Shown: positions 24,801 to 38,800 of the stretch, piece after piece
Layout: every line of letters starts with the position of its first letter
Position numbering within the stretch: the stretch's first letter is position 1
DNA from: Sabethes cyaneus
Lineage: Eukaryota > Arthropoda > Insecta > Diptera > Culicidae
Assembly: GCF_943734655.1 (NCBI RefSeq)
Contig: NC_071354.1
Location: 138,928,642 to 138,992,641, forward strand
Length of the DNA: 64,000 bases
Direction of reading: 5' to 3'
The notes under the pieces: generated by a model
The model's database searches: none
What the model was told of the DNA's origin: nothing
What the model saw: the letters and a program-made list of their open reading frames with translations, nothing else
Translations under genes and position numbers: made by a program

Positions 24801-27800
24801 AACCAATGCAAATAATAAGGCTCTTTTTGGGACGTGCTCTAAAAATATATGCCCTTAAAGAGAGGCGGAGATAGTAAGTTCAGTACCGGTGTATCTCTAA
24901 ACGTTGGATGTAATTTTTTGGATCAACTAAGAAAATGAAAAAAACAACTGAAAAAAATCTAGCAGTTTCTAAACAAAATTTTGTCATTAGAAACTTCAAA
25001 TATAACCAACAAAGGGGCCAATTAATTCTTGAGTTGAGTCCAAAAACAGTAACCATTATACCCAATACTCTTCACCGGAAGAATTCCCACTGCGTTATTT
25101 AACATCGATAGTCGAAAATAGCCAAATAAATAGCACTCTCAAAAACTCGGAGGGTGGCTTTCAGTACCAAATCCCTTCAAGAACGTACTGTTTTATTAAA
25201 TCTATACACACGACAGCTCAAAGGGGAAGTTTAATTCGCTGGCGTCCCTTCTAGGCTGGAAAGACACGCTCTGGCTGCGAAGGTATTTTCCCGTTCACTG
25301 AAACGAATGACGGCAGCTGTAAAAATGAAAAGAACGTCCAAATTGATTTTTTTGCTGGCTGTATGGTAGGGTAGGAAGCAAAATTTTGTCTCAGTAATCT
25401 TGGGCTAACAAAATTGTCAATAAGTTTAAAAACATAGTTCTTACCCTACTTTCGTAGTAAGTTCAATTGATCACTAACTACCAAGTAGAATGTGGTATTC
25501 TCATTTGTATTTAGTACTTAAAATATGTGTATATTAAAATTACTTATAAAATCTTGTCACATTACTCAATTGACAGTAAATATGTCCGACACTGCAAAAA
25601 TACATCAGCCAACAGTATTCAACATTTCTGAGAGTCACCCCTCGTTCTGTTCCGTGTTTGCAAAACTCCACCCTTATCGTGGTATCTAGTATTTCATTGT
25701 GAGAATAATTGCTAATTGAGGATTTGAGATGGGCTTAAGTTGTCTCTTTTTGAGGACGACTAAATATTTTCTCGTTTTCAGGGATCAGTCTCAAATGAAT
25801 AAGAAACATTATAAAGCCTGGACTGAAACTGAGCTCGTGTTGGTTTATCAGAGGTTATCTAAAATGACAAGACTTTTCTTAACTCCTCATTTAGCAACAA
25901 ACAATTGTTTGCTCAAGCCAAAATGGTATTACTCATATGTGAAGACTTTTATTGTAAACTCTACAACCTTTTTTTATTTCGTTTTTTACAGACATCATAC
26001 CCATGATACAATCATCCGACTCCGCGGAAACACGAGAGTTTCTGCAGAAAGTGTCGGAACTGTTGATCGACTACGTAAATATTCAGAATGATCGGAAGGA
26101 AAAAATTCTTGATTTCCATCACCCAGAGGATATGAAAAAGTTGCTCAAGCTAGACGTGCCAGCCGAAGCTGTTACACTGCAACAGCTGCTGAAGGATTGT
26201 GCGATAACGCTCAAGTATCAGGTGAAAACGGGTAAGTTGTCAATGTTCATTCAAGCGAATATCCTAGCATTCTCTCGGGACAATGCAACATCGAGTCGCA
26301 GACGAGTGGTGATGGTAATTGCAGAATGATGATCTCAGTGAGTGGCATCGAAGAGTTGAATCTCACTGGGGCGAGAAAATCCTCTCCACATAAACAGGCC
26401 CAAAAGTTGGTTGCATCCTGCGTAAAATGGATCAAACTCCCCTTCAATTCCGAGTCAGTGGAAACAAAACGGAATGTTTTCTAAATTCCAGCTCGCCTTT
26501 CACTTCTCCCCCAGCTTTGGTCTGTGAAATGCGAAAAATGTGGGATTACAATGGAAATAGCACAACAGACGTATATCCGGATCAGTCCACACTTTCCACT
26601 CCGGAAGGTAAAGCGAGGGCAAGTAAACTGCAGAAAACATTTTGCTGCTGTCTGATTTTGATATCGCAAACATTCGTTCAAGTACGAGACTGTTCTTTTC
26701 GCTTGTAACTTTGTAGGATGTGCAGGTTTGTCACAACCTTCACTCTCCAAAGTTCGTTTTAATAAGGGTGAAACCGAAGAGCTCTTGCGTGGGTGCTTCA
26801 CTGTGGTATATAAGCATCCTCATTTGTAATAGGATGACTTAAAGCTGTAGGTATCCTTCGGTGTATCATTTTGATGGAGTGCCATTTATCAAATACGTCC
26901 GGAACAGATTGCGCCACATGAAGTCAGGCGATTACAAACGCATTAGTGAGCAACCAGCGTCAATTTGGTACAATATTTTTGGAATTATTCAAGTCGTGGC
27001 AAGCACTAGTACACTTTAATAAAAAAAAAATCACGCAGTTTAAAAATAAGTTAGACACATACGTGATTAAGTACCAGAACTAGTTAATAAATAACATTTT
27101 TTAGTTCATTTCTTCCATCAAATAGTCACCATCTATCGTAAAACTCAAATTTTTTCTAAACTTTCCAGACTTTTCTTATAAACGAATTTGTGTTTGTATT
27201 TAAAACAGACTAAAGGTAAAACTTCATCACCTGAATCAAAACCGATAAATATTGGAGAGTATGGAAGCAACATGAATCGTAAATCGTTCAGTTCCTCGCA
27301 ATCGAAACATTATACCGTATAAATAAAACAATTTACTGTGCACACTTAAATTTTGTACGGAACACCGCAAATTTTGACGAAATTAGAAATGCTGAACGTT
27401 CGACGAAATATTCGCTAATGCCAAACGTTACTAAAGATCCGAAAACGGTAATATTTATCACCGATCTTTTTACCGAACGTTCAGCAGTTCTAATTTCGTC
27501 AAAAACTTGCGGTGTTCGGGAAAAAAATTTAAGTGTGTGCTTTTCCCGTGTAAATCTTATGGAAGGATTAAAGCAAACTCTTTTATTCATACGACTTATT
27601 GTGTTGACGAAACGACTTTTTTTGACATGATGCAAATCAAAAGTTGGAACTGATCATCTGGCTTATCGGATGAAAGCCGATGAGTAAAATCCCGTATATG
27701 TCCCAAAATATAGAGACCATTCCGTTACCTGCTTACTGTTGTGTTTTTGAGCGCTTTGATCGGCTTTCGCCTTCTCCTTCCCAATCGCGTGAGGGTCTTC

Positions 27801-30800
27801 ACGGATGACATTCCCAAACATTTTCCGTTGAGCCGTAGCAGCAACTTTCGCTGGCTTCAGCGATGAAAAACTGTTCAGCATCATTCCTATGTCCAACAGC
27901 TACACAAACTCTACGCATGCAGGGTTACCTTCCCTACTTGCACAGTTGTTAGGAAACAGTTGTAACAACCGATACACGACTAATTCCAGACATAAATAAG
28001 TTGCTGCAACTGAAGGTGTCAAAAGTGTGTTACTTGGGTTAGCAGAAATGCGAAGAAATTTCGGTCATTTGTTAACTCTAAGGAATACGAAGACGGCCTG
28101 CTTGTAGATCTGTATCTAAATGCAACCTCTTTACAGCACACTTCAAGCACACTTTCAATTATTTTCCTGCTTTCTTGGAACAAATTGACTCTGCTGTCAG
28201 AAACCAACTACCAACGAATCCATCAACCTCAACGTTTTTCTTGTAACTGAGGAGATTGGCGAAACTGCCGTCGGAAGATTAAAATATTCGTTAGTAGTCG
28301 GAACTGACGGTATTCCATCTTCCATTCTCAAAAAGGGTTTGAACTGTTTTCGCTAGACCTTTTTCACTATTGTTCAATGCTTCAATCCAGCAGTATTAGT
28401 TCGTCAGTGGTATAAGTTCCCTACTCTAGGGAAAGTTCAGTTATCTGTTATCTGTACACGAGAAGAATAATAAGCGCAACGTTCAAAATTATCGAGAGAT
28501 TACATTGTCGTGAAAACTTGTCAAAAAGCTTGGATTTCCTCCAAGCATTGCTCACAGTGTTTTCAAATCGTTCGATACTCGCTTGACAACAGCTAGGAAG
28601 AAGGGAAGTGGAACAAAAACGGTTCGGAGGAAACACAACAAGGATGCAAAGGTAAAAGAAATATTACGGAGGAGAGCAGATCTTTCTGTACGTATCATTG
28701 CTCGTAAAACAAAAATGTAGCCAACATTCGTGCACACTTCTAAGCAACGACAAGGCATGAAGTTTTTCAAGGTGAGGACTGTGCCAAACCGTAATGATAA
28801 GCAAAATACGATGGCCAAAACACGCGTTCGTAAGCTTTATCGCGAATATTTAACGAAGTTTCCATGCGTTATAATGGACGATGAAACGTATGTCCTAGAA
28901 GACTTTAAACAGCTTCCTGGTATGTCTTTTTACACTGCCATGAAACGAAATGGCGTTACAGAGCATTTTAGGACAAAAAAGATAGCCAAGTTCTTCAAAA
29001 AATATTTAGTATGGCAGTCCATATGCAGCTGTGGTCGAGCAAGCAAAAGTTACATCGCTACGGGAACGGTTAACAAGGAAATATACAGTGAAGACTGCCT
29101 GCAGAAACGATTGAATCCGTTCCTACACAGCTACGATGTACCCTCGCTGTTTTGGTCTGATTTGGCATCCTGTCACTACGCCATAGATGTTTTGGAATGG
29201 TATGATGCTAATGGAGTCCATATCGTACCGAAGGAAGCGCATCCACCTAACTGTCCAGAGTTACGCCCAATCGAGCGGTATTGGGCTTCGGTGAAGAGAG
29301 AGCTGTCCCAGCACAAACAACAAGCAACAACTATAGATAAATTTCAAAAATCTTGGACAAACGCGGCTAAATTGGTTGCCAACAAGTCTGCACTGACCCT
29401 CATGGTAAGGGTAAACCCCAAAATTCGCCAATTTTTCATGCAGACCAAATAAGCAATGTTAATTTGTTTGATAATTATTAACTATACACACATAAATGAT
29501 ATAAAGTTATTTCATAGATTAAACTTCTAGTAAATTTGTTTTATTGCAAAATTGAGGTGTCCAGATTCCGAATAACAATCTGGGTTTTATTACATTCTTA
29601 TGATGGCATTTAAGACCAAAATTGGTCTTGAAAACCGCAATAATAGTATAATAACACTCGCATTGTTGCTTGGGATACCTGTAAGCAAAAGAAAATAAAA
29701 GGGTTTAACAAAACGGGGTTTTTCTTTAAGAAACGAGGTTGGATTTCGAATTTAGCATGGTTCGATTTTCGCATGGTTCGATTTTGGCATGCCTCGATTT
29801 TGGCAACAAAAGTATCCGTTTTTGGCAACACAAAATATTTTACTTCCAAACATATTCTCAAATATCAGTCAGTTTCCGCACAAATACTTCAAATGACGAA
29901 AAAATATTGCCTTAAGTATGTTCATGAAAAAAAGTTTGCGGTTATAGAATGTTTCGAACGATAATATTTTTATTGCCGTAGGACTACGTCTTACCGCAGG
30001 TCGCTGAAAACTTATTTGCACCGCACGGATAGCTCTTGGCGGATTTTGTGAACATAAAAAGGTTGCAATGGTTGATTAATAATATTTAGTCAATTTACAT
30101 TCAATTTTTTCATATCAAAAAAGAGTCTCGATTTTGGCACGGTTTAGATTTTAGCAACATAGCACATAGGAGTATTTGAGCCGAAAAGTTGGCCAAAAAT
30201 ATTGTTAATCATTTTTATTAGAGTAAACAAGCGGTAATGAGTGAAAAATAGTATCATTAGTTCTATGAAGTATTTTTTTTATGGAATTAAGTTTGTATCT
30301 ACCTAGTAGTGTAGCACAACTTTTCTGCTATTGCTTTTACTGATAGTTGAAGAATGGAAACTTTTATAAAAATTGCGGAACCCCTTCGATGGGCGTCGAT
30401 CACAGGAAAACCTAATCCAGATCCAGTATGTACAATCAGTCCACAATCATGGTTCACACACAATTATGGGTCATTTTAACTTTAACTGCCGGTTAATGCA
30501 TGATTGTTTTACTAATTAATTGACTAATTTGTTACTCACAAGTAGCACTAATAGTTTAATCAACTATTATGTGATATTTAAGCGGAAATTAGCAGCTAGA
30601 GGTAAAATGTCCCACAATTGTGTGTGACCCATGATTGTGGACTGACTGTACTTATTTTTCTTACAAAACTGGTCTTTTGACTGATAGCACGCTCATCGAA
30701 TGAATTGCGTAATGAAGAGACTCAAAGCATGCGCAAATTTGATAGAAATTAAAGAAATTTGGCGAATTCTTCTTATAATACCTGAAATTTCTTGTTCAAT

Positions 30801-33800
30801 TAGTTTAGAGCATTCCTCTGGTGTGTCACAATCACTATGGCATAAAATTTATCTTTCAAATGCTTAAAATTTCATGATAGTATAATTTATCCTAAGAAAA
30901 ATGCTGCGAAATTGAATATTTCATCATTTAGTAAAAAGTTTTTATTTCATAAAATTGCAAAAAGTTGCGAAAATTTCACTCACAACCTTCTTTCTGGGAC
31001 TCTAAGCTATGAAATGGCATCAAAGATTGTGATGAGAAAAGGTGAGAACATAAACAAATATTAGTTTAAAGTAGCATCATATTTGCGCTATTTTACTGTA
31101 ATGAATAGTGCTCGCTTGTCATCATTATATTCGTTGAAATCTAACATCTACATCAACAAATAATTGTAAAATCTTTGAGTTTAAAAAGCCTGAGTTTAAA
31201 AAGCTGGTCGATAGGATATGTATAGCCTTAGAAATGTGAAAGGCAACATCCTTACCTATATGAGCGATATATATGGCCATTGCTTGGCGAAACGAACGTG
31301 GTTCTACTGTATCATGTTTCACGAAATTCACTTCCGCGCGATAACGTGTAGGTGGAACACCAGCTGTTGTTCTCTCAGATCGACGAACATGCTCTTCCAT
31401 CGGCGTATTATTATTTACTATTTATTATTTATTAATCATGATTTCAACCGACACTTGGTCTAAATTAAATATTTTGTGACTGGGAAAAGCCACTTTGAGT
31501 AGAATATGCTATCCCTCCTTAAAGTGGCATAAAAACCCAACATCTTTTTTAAAATAATTACAATAACTAACGATTTACAAAACAATAATATACACTAACA
31601 AAACGTTTAAAAATTAAAATCACTTCGTTGATTGTATGTGACTGCTAAATGCCGGATCGGTTCATGTAAGCCACAATTGGTTCGCTGCGTTCCCACACGC
31701 AGAAGGTGTTGGTGCCGCTGAGGTCGGAATGGGCAATACATTTGAAGCAACGAAAGAATAGCTGGGCAGTCATACATTCTCGCTAAAATCTTATGTGCCA
31801 TAGTGCCAATAATGTTTTTCCTTCGTAGTTCGAGCTTGGTGATACCGATCAATGTGCACAGATCTTAATATGATGGTAAATGATCAGGATTTCTCCATGG
31901 TAATCTGCGGCAAACATTCCGAACGAAGCGTTTCTCATTAATCCGAATTTCAGCGTCGTTTTCATTCTAGCCGTGGAACTTTTCATCCGAATCCAAATCA
32001 TCAGAATGTTTCGTATCAGAATTCAGTAGTTCATCCAATATCACCTCATTCTCGACAGGGGCGACAGGGCATTGCATATCCTCTTTCTTCTCCAGAATCT
32101 CCTCCTCAAGCTCCAAAAATCGAGCATCTCTGTTGATCTTAATTTCACCACTTTTTGTATCCAACAACCGGTAGGCTTTGTGTTCGGGCGAGTAGCCGAC
32201 GAATGTCATTTTTACGGCCCTTGCATCTAGTTTCTTACGTGTCACCGATGTGATTAGCACATAAGCTTTACAACCAAATAAACGAAAATGCTTGAGGTCA
32301 GGCTTTCGGTCCAGCCAGAGTTCGATGGCGGCGATAATGGCGATATGGCGATAATATATGGCCCATTTTTACTCGAAGTTTGACAGCTCTATGGAAGACG
32401 TAAACAAAACAAATGGATTCAAAATTAACGTTACATTGTGTGATAGGGATCTGGGAAGACAGCGAGGTTTAATTGGAGGGGATTGAACGAGTTTTAATTT
32501 TCCTCATTTTGGCCAGCTTTTTGATCCAAATACTCCTCTGTGCATAGGCGACACGCATTTGTTGCCCAATTCGAAATCCAACTGTAATACCATTACTTAT
32601 GGGGAGAACCAATCAGCACCAAATTCAGAATTTATGCTCTCTTACCTAAACCGAATAATCTGACAAAATTTGTTTCAAATCGTATCCAGGATACTTCGCG
32701 TGAATCGACCCTAACACAAAGTTTTTAGATTTTACATTTGCAGAAATTAGAGAATGGCTGGACCTAAGAAACAGTTTATATAAGAATTTAGTTCAAAATG
32801 ATACGTGCAGAATTTCATAACACAATCACAAACAATATAAATTTCAAAGGTTTTTCAAAAAATAAAAGAAGTAGCTCTTCACCAGATTTTAAGGCAGAAT
32901 TCAAACTATCTTTAAAAAAATAAGGCAAATGAAAGGGGTTATTTTGAGAATACTAACATGATAATTTTCTTTGAAAATATGCGTAATTTCAAACAGCTTT
33001 TCCTTGGACGGCATTTGGATCAAATAAGCAGTTTTAATACATTATTTTAAAAAATCTCATTTCTAAATACGTCCTTTTGAAAAGTTACTCTTGGCGAAAA
33101 ATAATTTGTTCAATGGAAAATAAATCCTTGCATGGTATCCAACATATCAGCAAAACTTCATTCCAATCAAAAATAATCGAGATAAGCCGATTTTTATATG
33201 AACTAAAAAGACGCATATCAAATGATAAATAAGACGATACAACAAAGGTTCCTTTCACCACTAGGTTGATTAAATCGGGTTTTTCCCAATACGTTTAGTC
33301 TTAACGAATCTCATTGATTTCGTCTTGTTCGGTCTGCGTGACATGAATGAAGGAGTGCAAATTAATGCAATGTACACGGACCTGAAAGCAGCGTTTGATC
33401 GGGTGGATCACGCTATTCTCCTAGCAAGGCTTGAGAAGCTGGGCGTTTCCACTCCTTTCTGCAAGTGGCTACACTCTTAAGTATGGATGCTCACTTAGGC
33501 TGTGTGTGACGATCGGATCCGAGTTTTCCAACTCGTTCAGCAACATCTCTGGCGTACCACAGGGGAGCAACCTTGGGCCACTACTCTTTTCCGTTTTTGT
33601 AAATGTCGCTTCTTCTGACACCTGACTACCGATCTATTTATGCCGACGATGCAAAGATCTTTAAGTTCATTAAGATGAACTCCGACTGCATTGAACGGCA
33701 ACGCCGGGTGGATAAATTTGAAGATGCTTACTGTCAGCATCTCAAAATGCCTCGCCATTTTCACCGTAAAAATAAGCCTATAGTTTTTAGCTACAGCATG

Positions 33801-35777
33801 GTGGGATATTTGTTATGACGTCTATCATATTCGTAATTTTGGCGTTGTCCTGGATAGCGTACTAACTTTCCGCATACACTATAACGACATTATCTGCAGA
33901 GCCAATAAGCAACTTGGATTTAATATTTTTAAAACCGCTGAGTTCCATAACCCGTACTGTTTTCAATCATAGTACTATTTACGTGTAAGGTTTGCTCTGG
34001 AATTCTGTGATCTGTGATCTGTTATTCTTACCTCGGTTCAGTTCGGCTGTTATTCTGCTAAAATCACATCAAAATACATTTTTCCCGCTCAGTTAACCAG
34101 AAAATAGTTTCGGAAATTACAATTCTTATCTACTTTGCGTTATTCTTCGCCCTATGCATGTAATCATCGTCGTCATTATACTGAGATATATACATCAAAT
34201 ATAGACAAACTTGGCCGTATCAAAATTTGCTTTGTAGTAAAAAACACCAAAATCTCCAGACTCTTGCCTTATCTTCCCATAAAAGTCATATCCTGTCGCA
34301 GATGAATGGTAGCACAGAAACGGGTGAAAGATTCTGTTCAGTGGCAGCTTTGTTCGACCTTCCCCTTCCTCTGCCGCACAAATTGGAAGCGGCGCGCAAC
34401 GAACATCACAAGTCAGGCGGGACACGTGACCGAGATTAGATCAATAAGTGGCAATAAATAGAAGGAAAAACCAACATTTCCTTCCCCTGTGGAATTCAAT
34501 CAAGCACACTTATTCTCCGCACCACAAACTACTGTCCTGCCCGGTTGTGCTGAATATGGTGTGGAACAATTGGTGGATTTTGCCTGCTGCAAGGAACAGG
34601 TTCAACTCCCGGTTCATCGGTGCGTACCGGACGAACGTCACCGGCAGCCTCGGTGAAATGCTAATGTATTATGAATTAGGATTAAATTTCATTGAAAATT
34701 TGCCTTCGCAAATGTGTTACGAGGGGAATGCGCTTGCCTGAGGGCTGCATTTTATTGCCTCTAATTCTATTACGCGCGCCACGTTGTTGATGCCTAACAA
34801 CTTCTTTAGGCAAAGAAAAGTTTTTCTCGCAACTGTCTTGGGGACCATTCGTACATTTCACAACTCGATAAAACATTTTAAAACTAACTTAATTTTTATT
34901 TCTAAAATACATGTAATGAACCATATCAGATAATTCTTATATATTTCTTATAGTTCTGTTATTGCGACATTTCTGCACATTCAATTTTTTTGTAAAAATG
35001 GTCGAATATGGTCTATTTTAATTGTACCATTCTATTATTAGATTTAGACTACCACCTTTCACATTTCTTTTTGCTCATCTTAACCAAAACGAGCAGAAAA
35101 ATCTGCTACTCTCAGCGATCAAGTGCATTCGTTTTCTTTTCAAACGTTTGCTCTGCCCCCAAATGGTCCCGAATATTGTTTTCTCTTAGAACAATTCATC
35201 TGGTGGAGAAAGAGCCCAACTAAAGTAGAGCTAAAATTTCGTTCACACACTGGAGACTACCCAGGTAACCAATAAGCATAAAAATAAGCAGCAAATCCAC
35301 CGCTTATTGACATATCTGACATTTTATACTGCATGTTGTTGTATATTAGCTTTTCGTCTGCATAGGTGTCGTAAATTGGTATCCAAAATTCTATTCAAAT
35401 TCTACGTGTCAGTAATCAGCTGGAAATAAGCATTGTCAGCACTATAAGAATATTTGCAGTAAAGTAGCCATATATTTTGTCAAAATAGCATTTAAGTAGC
35501 ATATATGACGACTTAAATGCTTATTGACTTGCATTTGAATAGCATTGGTGATGCTTATTGGTTACCTGGGTAGAGACTATTTGCTTCGTTTCCGAAAGAG
35601 AATACGGACAGGCAACTCACAGGCTGAAACGATTTACTCAGTGACATTGGGAAGAACATACATCCTGTAGTTTTCCGACAGGAAAGGAAAGATGAAATAA
35701 AATTGACACACATTAGAATGCACAGCAAAGCATTGCTAAAACAAAATTTCTCTTGACTTTTCGAAGAAAGTAACATT

Positions 35778-35872
<95 letters not shown>

Positions 35873-38800
35873 AATTAAATTTTCTTTTGCACTTTGCAGT
35901 GAATTCGGTGAGAATTTGAATTATTTTCAAAGTATAAGCCTACTTTTTAAACGTTATCGCAGGCTCAATTTTCAGTCATACCCAAAATATTATATTACGT
36001 CTATTTTTTCTATTTTCTACTATATTGTACTATATTTTGGATAGGTAGTTGAAAATAGTGAAGAAAGACGTAGCTGGGATTTGCTGAGGATGGCTGAAAC
36101 TAGTAATCTGTAACATTAATGTGCCTTTTAATATACAAAAGTCATCGATTTAAATTTGGTGAAAAAAAAATGTTTTTTTCAAGCAAAGTCTTCCAGAAAA
36201 ATTATAAATTTCGATTGTTATTTTTTTGCTTCATCACATAAAAAACATAATATCTAAAGATTCCTCGAAGAAAATAAAAGAAATCTCCGTTTGGCTAACT
36301 GATATGTGGCCTTTTAAATGATTTATAGATTTACACACAAATCCCAGTTTTTTGCCGGTGAGTAAGCGATCGAAATATTTTTGTCCCAAGAGCATAAAGA
36401 TATCATGCGTATGGTTAGTCTCATTGTCCTTTCAATAGAACGTAATCAGCCGCATATTTTGGCTTTTGCGGTGAGGTGAGATATACCACTTTAGCATTCA
36501 GATAGTAACCAAATCCCTTTCACACATTCTACTGTGCTCAGTCTAGAGTATTCAAGTCAACGTAATTGAATAAAAAAATTGCCATGATTTTGCGTGTGAC
36601 GTCCTTTGAAATCGATGATGGATGGTTGAGGGGTGATACAATGTCAACACATAGGGTAGAATAAGACTACCCTTATCTGGGAATTTCAGTAGAAGTGTAC
36701 ACTATAGGGAATCCTGTCTGATAAAACTTTCATTCGAGTGCAATCAGCTATGGACAGGGTTAAAACACTTACCCGAAGTTAAATCCCTTGTATAAACAGA
36801 GCGGGAGTGAATTTATTACAGATTTCTATTCATGGCATATGTTCGCCTGTGATAAAGTGTTGATAGGATTTGCATAATTTTGTTGTTCTGTGGTCAAACA
36901 CTGGTTTTCGGTGTGTTTGTCTAAAATAGTCTTCTATCACGTGGCATGCCTATAACTGAATTTTCTATCATACTTGCAATTTGCGTTCCAATACCTAGTA
37001 GATATAATGCTAGTTTAAGGTTCAATAGATTGATTCGCTACATTTCATTCTATAAAAGATTACCCACTTGTGCTTTTCCCTGGCAACCTATAGCTGTGTA
37101 ACTGTATTTTCCCTTTAAATAAACTGTTCTCAGTAGCGTAGGTAAGGTTTTCCACGCGAATTCGCAAATCATTTCAAATCAACCTTCCAAGATTCGGCAA
37201 AAATTTACTTGACTTTGTTCGGTTACCACGTATGTTTTTTCAAGCTGACTTGTCGGTTTTACATGCTGTTTTGCTAAGGTTGAGATTAAAAGTTCGACCT
37301 TTCATGGAATGTAATAGAAATTTCATTTTTATTACATACATAAAGAACAGGATTTGTATTCACATACTCATACCATTTTCGCAAACATGCTGTTTTTAAG
37401 TGTAAAAATGCCTAACCACCCGTTTTTACTATCTACGACCCTGTAAAAATCTATGGAAAGTGGAAAACAGTGGCTATATAAGAGGATTTTCTCTAATAAT
37501 TAATGATCAAGATTACGTTGAACTAGCATCACCATGAGTGCATTCGTAAAGCGCATAAATCCCTATAAAATGATGGATCGATGGTCTTTTTACACAAAGC
37601 CGCTTTGTCTATTCCATGTTTTCTAGGTCATCCCCACTTCTTCAATCAGCTCTCCTGTGGATTGGATGTTGTCTCGATGGCAGGCGAGTGGCTTACAGCC
37701 ACCGCCAACACCAACATGTTTACTTACGAAATCGCTCCGGTTTTCATCCTGATGGAAAATGTTGTGCTGACGAAGATGCGTGAAATCATCGGCTGGAATG
37801 GCGGAGACTCGATTCTCGCGCCCGGCGGTTCCATTGCCAATTTGTACGCCTTCCTTGCCGCTCGGCATAGAATGTTTCCTAATTACAAGGAACATGGAGC
37901 TCGTGCCTTGCCCGGTGAGCTGGTAATGTTTACTTCTGACCAGTCTCATTACTCGATAAAATCGTGTGCGGCTGTATGCGGACTTGGAACGGATAACTGT
38001 GTAATGGTTCCATCTGACGAACATGGAAAAATGATACCAACGGAACTGGAGCGATTGATTCTGGAGCGGAAGGCAAGAGGGCAGATACCATTTTTTGTCA
38101 ATGCCACAGCAGGTACCACGGTGCTAGGTGCATTTGATCCCATCAACGCTATTGCCGACATCAGCGAGAAGTACAACTGCTGGTTTCATATTGATGTACG
38201 TCTAAATTGCACTTCCGTTTTCTGTTTATGCCTGATTGATTCTCGACCCTTCTTTCTAACATTTACAGGCTGCATGGGGTGGTGGCTTATTGTTGGCCAA
38301 GAATTACCGCCATCCAAGGCTATCCGGCGTTGAACGGTAAGTATTCTTTTCGTCTTTATAATAGATCCCTCAAAAATGTAAAGAAAAGATTGATTTTTCT
38401 TTATCATACGAGCAACCGAAAGATTTAAATTAAAATCCGGGGGTACGGTCGACTGCATCAAAACAATCACGTGCTGCAGTATATCTCAGCTGTTCATTTA
38501 ACCTTCGGGGATGAAATTTTAATCATTCATTCATTGTCAAACCCCAACCAACCTGCTACACGCCGATGTTCCTAAAGAGGGGAAAAGAGCAACGTTTTGA
38601 CTCTCTTTTGCATGATGGACGTTGAGCTGTCGCAGGCTGGCGGGTATTATATTCCAGACGATGTAAGCCCAAAGTTTTCCCAGCAGTGATTAGGAAACCA
38701 TTTTTCATCTGTTGTTAAAAAAAAGTTGCTTTAGGCTACAGCAGCAGTTCTGGATGGGAATAAGATGTATCGATTGCGATCGAGATGCGATTACATCGTA

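Noticed and set aside
27333..27635. ORFs on both strands (100 and 70 codons)
   Set aside because: They lie over a hairpin MITE whose symmetry keeps both strands open.
35736..35930. Poly-Ser/Leu ORF
   Set aside because: Translation of the (AG)45 microsatellite.
37623..38024. 133-codon minus-strand ORF
   Set aside because: Antisense shadow of Gad exon 3.
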